DNA of 54,646 nucleotides from Delftia tsuruhatensis NBRC 16741 (GTDB taxonomy: Bacteria; Pseudomonadota; Gammaproteobacteria; Burkholderiales; Burkholderiaceae_C): assembly GCF_001571325.1 (NCBI RefSeq), contig NZ_BCTO01000003.1:1-54646 (forward strand). The letters are read 5' to 3'. The position numbers and the translations under genes were made by a program. Below, piece by piece: positions 9,177-17,548 of the stretch; the stretch's first letter is position 1, and each line of letters begins with the position of its first letter. Below the pieces are notes generated by a model. The model saw nothing but the letters and a program-made list of their open reading frames with translations, was not told the DNA's origin and ran no database searches.

Positions 9177-9192
9177 TGTCAATGGCTTGACA
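9177..9192. promoter_or_regulatory. candidate Crp/Fnr-type operator
   Basis: TGTCAATGGCTTGACA is a perfect inverted repeat, 6-base arms with a 4-base centre, which is the geometry of Crp/Fnr sites. It lies between the divergent Crp/Fnr gene (start 9120) and the porin gene (start 9274). Confidence 0.65.
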
Positions 9193-9273
9193 GAGTGCAT
9201 CCCCTGTCGCTCGGGATAGTAGCAAGCAAGCCACCGGGCAAAGCATCCGGGGCGCTACCAAGGAGACAAGTTC

Positions 9274-10338
9274 GTGAAGCACAAGCATTGGCTGGCCGCC
9301 GGCGGCATGGCGGCCCTGGGCACGTCCGCGTGCGCCCAGGGCAGCGTGGAGATGTTCGGCATCGTCGACGTCCACATCAACAGCGCAAGGTCGGGCGCCA
9401 CGCGCCTGAGCCGGCTGGAGGACGGGGGCAGCGCGGCATCGCGCATCGGCTTTCGCGGCAGCGAAGACCTGGGCGGCGGCCTGCGCGCCCAGTTCATGCT
9501 GGAGGCCGGCGTGGCGCCGGACACGGGCCAGGGCACCATTCCCGGCCCGGGCCTGGCCTTCACGCGCCAGGCCTGGGTGGGGCTGAACAGCGGCTGGGGC
9601 GCGGTGGAGATGGGCCGCATGTACACGCCCATGTTCGGCGCGCTGTTCCGCGCCGATCCGCTGGGCATGAACGCGCTGTTTTCCTCGCTGAACCTGGTGT
9701 CGGCCACCGATGCCCAGGCAGGCCTGCGGCCGTTTGCGGCACGGGCCAACAACCTGGTGCGCTACCGCACGCCGGCAGGCCAGCCCTGGCTGGCGGACCT
9801 GGCCTATTCCTTCGGCGAAGCGGCTTCACCGAACAGCAGCAACGGCCGCCTCTACGGCGCCACGCTGGGCTGGAACCAGAAGCCCTGGTTCCTGGCCTAC
9901 AGCTTCCAGAAGTCCGTGGAAGGCAGCGCCGCCGCACCCGTGGCCGCGCCCGCCACCAGCCAGTACCAGGCGTTGTCGGCCAGCTGGGAAGCCCTGGACG
10001 GGCTGCGCCTGACGGGCAACTACGTCATCAACCGCGTGGACCGCGCCGGCACACCCAAGGCGAGGCTGGCCCAGCTGGGCGCCGATTGGAGCGTGGATGC
10101 GCGCTCCAAGCTGCTGGTCTCGGTGGCGCGGCGCGAGGTGGGCGGCACGGACCGCGCCCAGAACACCTGGACGCTGGGCTACGACTACGCGCTGAGCAAG
10201 CGCACCGTGCTCTACGCGCGCTGGCTGCAACTGGGCAACGCGGCCAATGCCTCGGCCGCCATCGCCAACGTGCCGGTGGCCGCCAACAGCGGCGACGGCG
10301 TGCGGTCCCTGGCGCTGGGCGTGCGCCACAACTTCTGA
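9274..10338 (+). CDS. outer-membrane porin, Gram-negative general porin family
   Basis: A 354-residue trimeric beta-barrel porin. A short signal peptide (residues 1-20, ending ACAQ) is followed by the typical mature start GSVEMFGIVDVHI. Family marks are SRIGFRGSEDLGGGLRAQFMLEAG, GWGAVEMGRMYTP and the C-terminal LALGVRHNF ending in phenylalanine, the signal for barrel insertion. The start is GTG at 9274, preceded by AGGAG. It is the first gene of the run 9274-18538, so it probably supplies outer-membrane passage of that pathway's substrate. Confidence 0.94.
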   Translation: MKHKHWLAAGGMAALGTSACAQGSVEMFGIVDVHINSARSGATRLSRLEDGGSAASRIGFRGSEDLGGGLRAQFMLEAGVAPDTGQGTIPGPGLAFTRQAWVGLNSGWGAVEMGRMYTPMFGALFRADPLGMNALFSSLNLVSATDAQAGLRPFAARANNLVRYRTPAGQPWLADLAYSFGEAASPNSSNGRLYGATLGWNQKPWFLAYSFQKSVEGSAAAPVAAPATSQYQALSASWEALDGLRLTGNYVINRVDRAGTPKARLAQLGADWSVDARSKLLVSVARREVGGTDRAQNTWTLGYDYALSKRTVLYARWLQLGNAANASAAIANVPVAANSGDGVRSLALGVRHNF

Positions 10339-10347
10339 GGGACACAC

Positions 10348-12465
10348 ATGACCGACAGCCATTGCTTCGACACTTCCCGGCTCGACGCGCTGTTCGCGCC
10401 GCGCTCCATCGCCGTGGTCGGCGCCTCGGACCAGGCCAGCAAGATCGGCGGCATTCCGCTGGACTACCTGCTGCGCTTCGGCTACGGCGGCGCGCTGTAT
10501 GCGGTGAACCCGCGCGCCAGCCGCGTGCAGGGCCTGCCCGCGCACGAGCGGCTGGCCGCCATCGGCGCGCCGGTGGACCTGGCCATCGTCGCGGTGCCGC
10601 AGTCGCAGGTGGCCGGCGTGCTGGAGGATGCGGCCGCTGCGCGCGTGCAGTCCATGGTGCTGTTTTCCTCGGGCTATGCCGAGACCGGCTCCGACGGCAC
10701 GGCCGCCCAGCAGGCGCTGGCGCGGCGCGCGCAGGAGGCGGGCATACGCCTCATCGGCCCGAACTGCCTGGGCTTCATGCGCCCCGGCCACCAGGTCTAC
10801 GCCACGTTCTCGCCCGCGCCGGGCGGCGGGCTGGTGCGGCCCGGGCGCATCGGCATGGTCAGCCAGTCGGGCGCCTTCGGTGCCTATGCCTACAGCCTGG
10901 CGCGCGAGCGCGGGCTGGGCCTGTCGCTGTGGGCCACCACGGGCAACGAGGCCGATGTGCAGCTGGCCGATGGCCTGGCCTGGCTGGCCCAGGACCCCGA
11001 GACCGACGTGATCATGGCCTACATGGAGGGCTGCCGCGACGGCCCCCGGCTGCGCGCGGCCCTGGCCCTGGCGCAGGAGCGCGGCAAGCCCGTGGTCATG
11101 TGCAAGGTGGGCACCAGCGCCCTGGGCGCGGCCGCCGCCGCATCGCACACGGCCTCGCTGGCGGGCAACGATGCCGTCTATGACGCGGTGTTCCGCCGCT
11201 ACGGCGTGCTGCGCGCGCATTCCATCACGGACTTCTTCGCGCTGGCGGCCAGTGCCTCCATCGCGCGGGCCCCCAAGGGGCGGTCCATCGGACTGTTCAC
11301 GGTCTCGGGCGGCGTGGGCGCCATGATGGCCGACGACGCCAGCGCAGCCGGCCTGGACGTGGCACCGCTGTCCGACGCGGCCCAGCGCCAGTTGCGCGAA
11401 TGGGTGCCGTTTGCCGCGCCGCGCAACCCCGTGGACATCACGGGCCAGGTCACCAACGACATGACGCTGCTGGAGCGCAGCGCCCGCCTGATGCTGGCCG
11501 ACCGGCAGTTCGACAGCTGGCTGGGCTTCTTCGCGGCAGGCGGCCTGTCCGACGCCTTCTGGCCCGTGCTGCAAAGCCTGGTGCAGACGCTGCGCACCCA
11601 CCATCCCGATACCCTGCTGGCCGTCAGCACGCTGTGCCCGCCCGAGCGCCGCGATGCGCTGGAGGCGCTGGGCTGCCTGGTGTTCGCCGACCCGGGCGCG
11701 GCCATACGCTGCATTGGCGCGCTGGCCCGCCTGCATGAAACACCGCAGGCGCTGCCCGCGATGGCAGATGCAGGCAGCGCGCTGCACCTGGCGGCGGGCA
11801 CGCTGTCGGAGCAGCGCAGCATGGCCCTGCTGGCCGAGGCCGGCGTGCCCGTGGTGCCGCACCGGCTGGTGCGCACGGCGGCAGAGGCAGCGCAGGCCAT
11901 GCAGGAGATGGGCGGACGCATTGCCCTCAAGGTCTGCAGCGATGCCATCGCCCACAAGTCCGACGTGGGCGGCGTGGCACTGAACCTGGCGGATGCGGCC
12001 GGGGCCCAGGCCGCCTTCGACCGCATCCTGGCCAATGCGCGCCAGGCCCGGCCCGATGCGCACATCGACGGCGCGCTGGCCGCCCCCATGGTGCAGGGCG
12101 GCGTGGAGTGCATCGCCGGCGTGCACCGCGACCCGGTGTTCGGCCCGGTGCTGATGTTCGGGCTGGGCGGCATCCATGCCGAGATCCTGCGCGATGTCTC
12201 GCTGCGCCTGCTGCCCATCGCGCGCGACGACGCGCTGGCCATGGTGCGCGAGCTGCGGGCCTTTGCCGTGCTGGACGGCGCGCGCGGCCGCCCCCGCGTG
12301 GACCTGGACAGCATTGCCGACACGCTGTGCGCCCTGGCCGGCTTTGCGCAGCGCGCAGGCGCCACGCTGGAAAGCGCCGAGATCAACCCCCTGATCGCCC
12401 GCCCGCGCGAGGACGGCGGCTGCGTGGCCGTCGATGCGCTGGTCATCGGCAGGGAGGCTGCATGA
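10348..12465 (+). CDS. NDP-forming acyl-CoA synthetase (acetate-CoA ligase family)
   Basis: A 705-residue one-chain ligase that joins CoA to a carboxylic acid using ATP and releases ADP. Domains in order: CoA-binding Rossmann (about 10-140; IAVVGASDQASKIGG), succinyl-CoA-ligase-like flavodoxin domains (about 150-460; GMVSQSGAFG) and an ATP-grasp domain (about 475-700; ALKVCSDAIAHKSDVGGV, GVHRDPVFGPVLMFGLGG). The phosphohistidine is probably H267 in ASHTASLAG. The size fits fused alpha-beta enzymes such as pimeloyl- or acetyl-CoA synthetases. It starts 9 bases after the porin stop. Substrate unknown; its place beside two Bug receptors suggests activation of an imported organic acid. Confidence 0.92.
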   Translation: MTDSHCFDTSRLDALFAPRSIAVVGASDQASKIGGIPLDYLLRFGYGGALYAVNPRASRVQGLPAHERLAAIGAPVDLAIVAVPQSQVAGVLEDAAAARVQSMVLFSSGYAETGSDGTAAQQALARRAQEAGIRLIGPNCLGFMRPGHQVYATFSPAPGGGLVRPGRIGMVSQSGAFGAYAYSLARERGLGLSLWATTGNEADVQLADGLAWLAQDPETDVIMAYMEGCRDGPRLRAALALAQERGKPVVMCKVGTSALGAAAAASHTASLAGNDAVYDAVFRRYGVLRAHSITDFFALAASASIARAPKGRSIGLFTVSGGVGAMMADDASAAGLDVAPLSDAAQRQLREWVPFAAPRNPVDITGQVTNDMTLLERSARLMLADRQFDSWLGFFAAGGLSDAFWPVLQSLVQTLRTHHPDTLLAVSTLCPPERRDALEALGCLVFADPGAAIRCIGALARLHETPQALPAMADAGSALHLAAGTLSEQRSMALLAEAGVPVVPHRLVRTAAEAAQAMQEMGGRIALKVCSDAIAHKSDVGGVALNLADAAGAQAAFDRILANARQARPDAHIDGALAAPMVQGGVECIAGVHRDPVFGPVLMFGLGGIHAEILRDVSLRLLPIARDDALAMVRELRAFAVLDGARGRPRVDLDSIADTLCALAGFAQRAGATLESAEINPLIARPREDGGCVAVDALVIGREAA

Positions 12466-12503
12466 AAGCCAATGCCCATTCCATCTCCCGCCCGGAGGCC
12501 ACC

Positions 12504-13484
12504 ATGAACACACCCCTGCTGCGCACCGCCGCGCTGACCTGCCTTGCCCTGGCCTGCAGCGCCGCGCCGGCCCAGGACGGCTATCCTGCCCGGCCCGTGC
12601 GCATCGTCGTGCAATACCAGGCCGGCGGCTCCACCGACACCGTGGCGCGCATCCTGGCCGAGGGCCTGGCCAAGCGCCTGGGCCAGCCCGTGGTGGTGGA
12701 CAACCGCAGCGGCGCGGGCGGCATCATCGGCACCGAGCATGTGGCCAAGAGCGCGCCCGACGGCCACACCCTGCTGCTGACCGTGCCCGGGCCCATCACG
12801 GCCAACCTGGTGCTCTACAAGAAGCTGCCCTACGACCCGCGCACCGAGCTGCGCATGGTCTCGGACGTGGTCTCGCCCTCCATGGTGATGGCCGTCAACC
12901 CGGCCGTGCCGGCCAAGGACTTCAAGGGACTGGTCGAGGCCGTGCGCCAGTCGCCGGGCAAGTACGCCATGGGTTCCTGGGGGGCGGGCACGCAGCCGCA
13001 CCAGGTCCAGGTCTTCATGGACAAGGCCTACGGCCTGCAGTCGCTGCACGTGGCCTACAAGGGCGAGGGGCCCATGTCCCTCGACCTGATCAGCGGCGTG
13101 ATCCAGATGACGCTGGGCTCGGCCGCCACGCTCAAGCCCTTCATCGACGCCGGCAAGCTGCGCGCCCTGGCCGTGGCCGGACCGCGCCGCAGCAAGGCCC
13201 TGCCCGATGTGCCCACCTTTGCCGAGCAGGGCTACCGCGAGCCCGTGTATGCCATCACGGGATCGATCTCGCTGATGGCGCCCGCGCGCACGCCCGACGC
13301 CATCGTCGAACGCCTGGGCCGCGAGGTCGCCGCCGTGATGCGCGAGCCCCAGGTGCGCCAGCGTGTCGAGGCGCTGGGCCTGGAGGCCCAGGGCAACAGC
13401 CCGGCCGAGGCCAGCGCCGCCTACGCCGCCTTCTTGCCCGTGGCGCTGGACCTGGCGCGCTCCACGGGCGTGACCCTCGACTGA
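12504..13484 (+). CDS. Bug family solute receptor (tripartite tricarboxylate transporter type)
   Basis: A 326-residue periplasmic receptor of the Bug/TctC family. It has an Ala-rich signal peptide (about 1-22, ending APAQ), then YPARPVRIVVQYQAGGSTDTVARILAEGL, VVVDNRSGAGG and the family segment PYDPRTELRMV. I chose the ATG at 12504, preceded by GGAGG, over one at 12462 that overlaps the synthetase stop (ATGA), because only the later start gives a normal signal peptide. These receptors bind carboxylates, yet no TctA/TctB membrane gene is in the window. Confidence 0.92.
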   Translation: MNTPLLRTAALTCLALACSAAPAQDGYPARPVRIVVQYQAGGSTDTVARILAEGLAKRLGQPVVVDNRSGAGGIIGTEHVAKSAPDGHTLLLTVPGPITANLVLYKKLPYDPRTELRMVSDVVSPSMVMAVNPAVPAKDFKGLVEAVRQSPGKYAMGSWGAGTQPHQVQVFMDKAYGLQSLHVAYKGEGPMSLDLISGVIQMTLGSAATLKPFIDAGKLRALAVAGPRRSKALPDVPTFAEQGYREPVYAITGSISLMAPARTPDAIVERLGREVAAVMREPQVRQRVEALGLEAQGNSPAEASAAYAAFLPVALDLARSTGVTLD

Positions 13485-13509
13485 CCCCCCTCCTGCCCTG
13501 AAGAAAACA

Positions 13510-14895
13510 ATGGACATGAACCCGACCCCTCCCTCCCTGCCCGAAGTCCGCCGCGCCCTGGCGCGCTCCATCGGCCTGGCCGCCTTTGTCTACGGCTATC
13601 CGCTGATAGAGACCTACCGCACCTGCCGCCTGCAGACCGATGCCGGCGCCGCACGTGCCACCGGCCTGGGCCTGGACATGCGCGGCGACTTCGACACGCT
13701 GCACCACAGCCAGCGCCCCTCCACCCATGAGGACCGCGACGTGGTCACGCCCGCCAACGACCTGCTGTACTCGCTGGCCTGGATCCACCTGGCCGACGGC
13801 CCGCGCCTGCTGACCGTGCCCTCCAGCGCTGCGCATCCGGGCCGCTATTTCGTGCTGGCCCTGTACGACGCCTATACCGAGAATTTCGAGAACCTGGGAC
13901 CGCGCAACTGCGCGCCCGAAGGCGAGACCGTGGTCCTGGTCGGGCCGGGCGGCCAGGTGCCGGAACACCTGGCCGGCCACCGTCTGGTGCACTGCCCCAG
14001 CAACCTGGTCTGGCTCATCGGCCGCACCGTGGTGGGCGATGCGCCCGACTGGCCTGCAGCCCGCGCACTGCAGGCCGACATCCGGCTGGATCCCGCGCCG
14101 GGCGTGCCGAAAGGAGGCCGCCCGGCCGCCGTCGCGAACTGGGTCGGCCCGCCCGTGGACGCCATGGCGGCCGCCTTCGAGAACCAGGAGCCTGCGGCCG
14201 AGGTTGCGCCGCGCTTTTTCACCAACCTCTGCCATGCGCTGGCCGAGGCGCCCGGACGCAAGGAGGACCAGGGGCTGCTGGCCTGGTTCGGCCAGGCCGG
14301 CCTGGTGGCCAGCGCCCACATGGCGTGGGAGCAGCTGGAGGAGCCCGTGCGCGAAGGCCTGACCGAGGGCTTTGCCGACGGCGTGCGCACCGTGGCCGCC
14401 ATGGGGCGCAACCGCCGTCCCCGGCCCTGGACCATGACGCCGTCCACCGGCCGCTACGGCAGCGAGTACCTGGGCCGCGCACGCACCGCCTACCTGGGCC
14501 TGGGCGCGCTGGCCACCAGCGAGGCCATCTACGCGGCCGCCCACCACGACGCAGGCCTGCAGCCGCTGGACGGCAGCCAGCGCTATGTGCTGCGCTTCAA
14601 TGCCGCCGACATGCCGCCGGCCGACGCCTTCTGGTCCGTCACGCTGTACGACGCCGACCGCTTTCTCTACGGCAACGAGATCGGCCGCCACTCCATCGGC
14701 GACCGCACGCCGGGATTGCTGCGCGAGGCCGACGGCAGCCTGCAGATCGACCTGGGCCATGCCCGGCCGGCACAGGGCGCCGCCAACTGGCTGCCCACGC
14801 CGCACGGGCGCTTCTACCTCATCCTGCGCATGTACCACCCGCAGGCAGGCGCGCACCAATGGCCTGTTCCGCCCCTGCAGCCCGTGGCCGCATGA
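13510..14895 (+). CDS. DUF1254/DUF1214 protein (first of a pair)
   Basis: A 461-residue protein with an N-terminal DUF1254 domain (about 15-160; FVYGYPLIETYRT, DVVTPANDLLYSLAWIHL, GRYFVLALYDAYTENF) and a C-terminal DUF1214 domain (about 335-455; FWSVTLYDADRFL, GDRTPGLL, NWLPTPHGRFYLILRMY). There is no signal peptide, unlike many members, so it is predicted cytoplasmic. The biochemical role of these domains is not established. It lies between a Bug receptor (25 bases upstream) and a paralogue whose start overlaps its stop. Confidence 0.9.
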   Translation: MDMNPTPPSLPEVRRALARSIGLAAFVYGYPLIETYRTCRLQTDAGAARATGLGLDMRGDFDTLHHSQRPSTHEDRDVVTPANDLLYSLAWIHLADGPRLLTVPSSAAHPGRYFVLALYDAYTENFENLGPRNCAPEGETVVLVGPGGQVPEHLAGHRLVHCPSNLVWLIGRTVVGDAPDWPAARALQADIRLDPAPGVPKGGRPAAVANWVGPPVDAMAAAFENQEPAAEVAPRFFTNLCHALAEAPGRKEDQGLLAWFGQAGLVASAHMAWEQLEEPVREGLTEGFADGVRTVAAMGRNRRPRPWTMTPSTGRYGSEYLGRARTAYLGLGALATSEAIYAAAHHDAGLQPLDGSQRYVLRFNAADMPPADAFWSVTLYDADRFLYGNEIGRHSIGDRTPGLLREADGSLQIDLGHARPAQGAANWLPTPHGRFYLILRMYHPQAGAHQWPVPPLQPVAA

Positions 14896-16247
14896 GACAC
14901 GCCATGGACCTGAGCACCCTGGCCGAGGAGGCCGTCATCCACACCTGCCCGCTGTACGAGATGCGCCGCATGCGCGCGGCCACCTCGCCCCGGCGCAATG
15001 CGGCCGGCGAGGCTGCGCCCGCACCGCTGCGCTGGTGCAACCAGTTCGTGCATGCGCGCCAGCTGCTGCGCGCCGGCACCAGCCGCGTGGTCACGCCCAA
15101 CAACGACACGCTCTACACCAACGCCTGGCTGGACCTGGGCGCCGGGCCGCTGGTGATCGAGGTGCCCGACACGGCGGGCCGCTACTACGTGCTGGGCCTG
15201 CTGGACTTCTTCACCAACCCCTTCGCCCACCTGGGCCAGCGCCTGACGGGCACGGCTGCGCGCTCCTTCCTGGTCACGCCGCCGGGCTGGCAGGGGGCGC
15301 TGCCGCCACCGTTCGATGCGCCCGGCGCACACATTGCCGCGCCCACGCCCTGGCTGTGGGTGATAGGCCGCATCCTGGTCGATGGCGAGCACGACCTGCC
15401 CGCCGTGCACGCGCTGCAGGACGGCTTTGCGGTGCGCCCGCTGGCCGACTGGCAGGCGGGCACTCCCTCGCAGGCCCGCGCCTTCGACCCGGACTGCGAT
15501 CCCCAGGCCCCGCCAAATGCCGAGCACTATGCAGCCCAGGTGAATGCCGCCTTGCGCGACAACCCGCCGCTGGCGGGGCATGCCGCACGGGTCGCGCGCT
15601 TTGCGGCCGTGGGCCTGGGCGCCGGGCTGGGCGCACCCGATGCGCAACAGCAAGCCGCACTGCAGCGCGCACTGGACAGCGTGCTGCCCCGGCTGCGCGC
15701 GGCCAGCACGGGCCGGCGCCTGGACTCGGGCTGGGAACTCCCCGCCCTGGTCGAAGGCGGTTTTGGCGACGACTTCCAGGCCCGCGCCGAAATTGCACTC
15801 AAGTACATCGGCATGCTGGAAAGCCGCGAGGCCATCTACCCGCTGGCCTGGCATGACGCCCGGGGCCAGCCCCTGCACGGCAGCCGCCGCTACCGGCTGC
15901 GCTTTGCCCCAGGCGCGCTGCCGCCCGTGCAGGCCTTCTGGTCCCTGACCCTCTACGGCGCCCACGACTGCATGCTGGTGGACAACCCCATCGACCGCCA
16001 TGCCATCGGCGACCGCACGCCGGGCCTGCGCCCCGACGCTGATGGCGATGGCGATGGCGATGGCGATGGCGGGTTGACTATCCACATCAGCCACGCGCCG
16101 CCGGCCAGCGAAGACCACCGCGCCAACTGGCTGCCCGCGCCGCGCGAAGGCTTTTACCTGTGCCTGCGCGCCTACATGCCACGGCCCGAACTGCTGGACG
16201 GCCGCTACGCCCTGCCCCCCATCGAACCAGACCCGGAGACCCCATGA
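14892..16247 (+). CDS. DUF1254/DUF1214 protein (second of a pair)
   Basis: A 451-residue paralogue of the preceding gene with the same two domains: CNQFVHARQLL, RVVTPNNDTLYTNAWLDLG and GRYYVLGLLDFFTNPF in the first; FWSLTLYGAHDCML, RHAIGDRTPGL and NWLPAPREGFYLCLRAY in the second. The start ATGA overlaps the previous stop; a second ATG follows 4 codons later. Near the end is a run of five GATGGC units giving alternating Asp-Gly. The next gene begins inside its stop (ATGA), so three genes are translationally linked. The two paralogues may act as a heteromeric pair; that is inference. Confidence 0.89.
   Translation: MRHAMDLSTLAEEAVIHTCPLYEMRRMRAATSPRRNAAGEAAPAPLRWCNQFVHARQLLRAGTSRVVTPNNDTLYTNAWLDLGAGPLVIEVPDTAGRYYVLGLLDFFTNPFAHLGQRLTGTAARSFLVTPPGWQGALPPPFDAPGAHIAAPTPWLWVIGRILVDGEHDLPAVHALQDGFAVRPLADWQAGTPSQARAFDPDCDPQAPPNAEHYAAQVNAALRDNPPLAGHAARVARFAAVGLGAGLGAPDAQQQAALQRALDSVLPRLRAASTGRRLDSGWELPALVEGGFGDDFQARAEIALKYIGMLESREAIYPLAWHDARGQPLHGSRRYRLRFAPGALPPVQAFWSLTLYGAHDCMLVDNPIDRHAIGDRTPGLRPDADGDGDGDGDGGLTIHISHAPPASEDHRANWLPAPREGFYLCLRAYMPRPELLDGRYALPPIEPDPETP
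16041..16070 (+). repeat. GATGGC x5 microsatellite inside a coding region
   Basis: Five perfect tandem GATGGC units sit in frame in the second DUF1254 gene and encode (Asp-Gly)5. Copy number changes would add or remove Asp-Gly without a frameshift. Confidence 0.95.
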
Positions 16248-17497
16248 ACGCCAGAGACGACGACAAGCCCTTCTTGCTGGTGGGCACCGGCAGCGAAACC
16301 GTGGCGCAGGGCCTGCACATACTGCGCGGCCAGGGCCAGTCCTTCGTGGCCGAGACCGACGCGGGCCTGGTGGTGATCGACGCCGGCCCCGGCGGCAAGG
16401 TCAGCCAGGACATGATCGCCAGCCTGCGCCAGCTCAGCGACGCGCCCGTGCATGCGCTGTGCTACAGCCACGGCCACATCGGCTACAACGCGGGCGTGCC
16501 CGCCTGGCTGGAGCATGCGGCCGCGCGCGGAGAGCCTGTGCCGCGCCTCATCGCGCACCGCAACCTGCCGCGCCGCCAGGCACGCTACCGCGAGACCCGG
16601 GCGCTGCAGCACCGCATGGCCGAGATCCAGTTCAACCGCAGCGCGGGCTTTTTCGAGCACCGGCTGGACATGCACGAGCCCACCGAAACCTTCGACACGC
16701 GGCTGGAGATAGGCAGCGGGGACAGCCGCATCGAGCTGTTCTGGGCGCCGTCCGAGACCGACGACGCCATCGCGCTGTGGAGCCCCGGCCAGCGCGTGCT
16801 GTACGGCGGCGCGGCGCTGCTGGACTCCATCCCCAACATCGGCACGCCCTTTCGCACGCTGCGCGACACCGTGCGCTGGGCCGACACGCTGCAGGCCATG
16901 GCCGCGCTGCGCCCGCTCAAGGCCGTGCGCGAGTTCGGTCCCGTGATCGAGGGCGAGCAGGCCGTGCAGCAGGTGCTGCTGCACACCGCACAGGCGCTGC
17001 GCTGGCTGCGCGCCGAAGTCGTGCGCCTGATGAACGAGGGCCTGAACGAGCAGCAGGTGCTCGCGGCCATGGACTATCCGCAGGAGCTGTTCGGCGTGGA
17101 GTGGATGAAGCCCACCTATGGCGACCCCAGCTACATCGTGCGCGACATCTACCGTTCGGAAAACGGCTGGTGGGACCGCAACCCGACCACGCTGCACCCG
17201 GCCCCGCCCGAGGCCGCAGGCGCCGCCATCGCCGATGCCATCACCGACAAGCCCGGCCTGGTGGCCAGCGCCCAGGCGCTGGCGGACGCGGGCCAGTGGC
17301 AGCTGGCCCTGCATGTGATCGACGTGCTGGCCACCGCGGCCGGCGACGCGCCCGAGATCGGCCAGGCCCGCAGCCTCAAGGCCGCCTGGCTGCGCGAGCG
17401 TGCGCGCGAGGTGGACAGCTATGTCTCGCGCAACCTCTACCGCGTGGGGGCCGACATGATCGAGCAGGGCCGGCAGGCGCGCCTGGGGCTGCGCTGA
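16244..17497 (+). CDS. MBL-fold protein with alkylsulfatase-like dimerisation domain
   Basis: A 417-residue protein. Residues about 15-250 form a metallo-beta-lactamase fold (VVIDAGPGGK, CYSHGHIGYNAG, APSETDDAIALW). Residues about 260-390 resemble the alkylsulfatase dimerisation domain (QQVLAAMDYPQELFG, YRSENGWWDRNPTTL). Normal members carry HxHxDH; here residues 76-81 read HGHIGY, so the Asp and third His are replaced by Gly and Tyr. Either this is a subfamily with altered metal binding or it is no longer a hydrolase. There is no SCP2 domain and no signal peptide. The start overlaps the previous stop by ATGA. Confidence 0.85.
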   Translation: MNARDDDKPFLLVGTGSETVAQGLHILRGQGQSFVAETDAGLVVIDAGPGGKVSQDMIASLRQLSDAPVHALCYSHGHIGYNAGVPAWLEHAAARGEPVPRLIAHRNLPRRQARYRETRALQHRMAEIQFNRSAGFFEHRLDMHEPTETFDTRLEIGSGDSRIELFWAPSETDDAIALWSPGQRVLYGGAALLDSIPNIGTPFRTLRDTVRWADTLQAMAALRPLKAVREFGPVIEGEQAVQQVLLHTAQALRWLRAEVVRLMNEGLNEQQVLAAMDYPQELFGVEWMKPTYGDPSYIVRDIYRSENGWWDRNPTTLHPAPPEAAGAAIADAITDKPGLVASAQALADAGQWQLALHVIDVLATAAGDAPEIGQARSLKAAWLRERAREVDSYVSRNLYRVGADMIEQGRQARLGLR

Positions 17498-17548
17498 CGG
17501 GGCCGCGCACAGGCAAGGCGACTCAAGGCGACACAAGGAGACAAGTGC

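Noticed and set aside
12462..12503. Earlier ATG of the first Bug receptor, overlapping the synthetase stop
   Set aside because: It would add 14 residues before the signal peptide and lacks as good a ribosome site as the ATG at 12504.
9826..12513. 895-codon minus-strand open frame
   Set aside because: Antisense to the porin and acyl-CoA synthetase genes, without motifs or a ribosome site; a GC shadow.
11199..14859. Two overlapping long minus-strand frames (790 and 534 codons)
   Set aside because: They cover clear plus-strand genes and have biased, repetitive composition.
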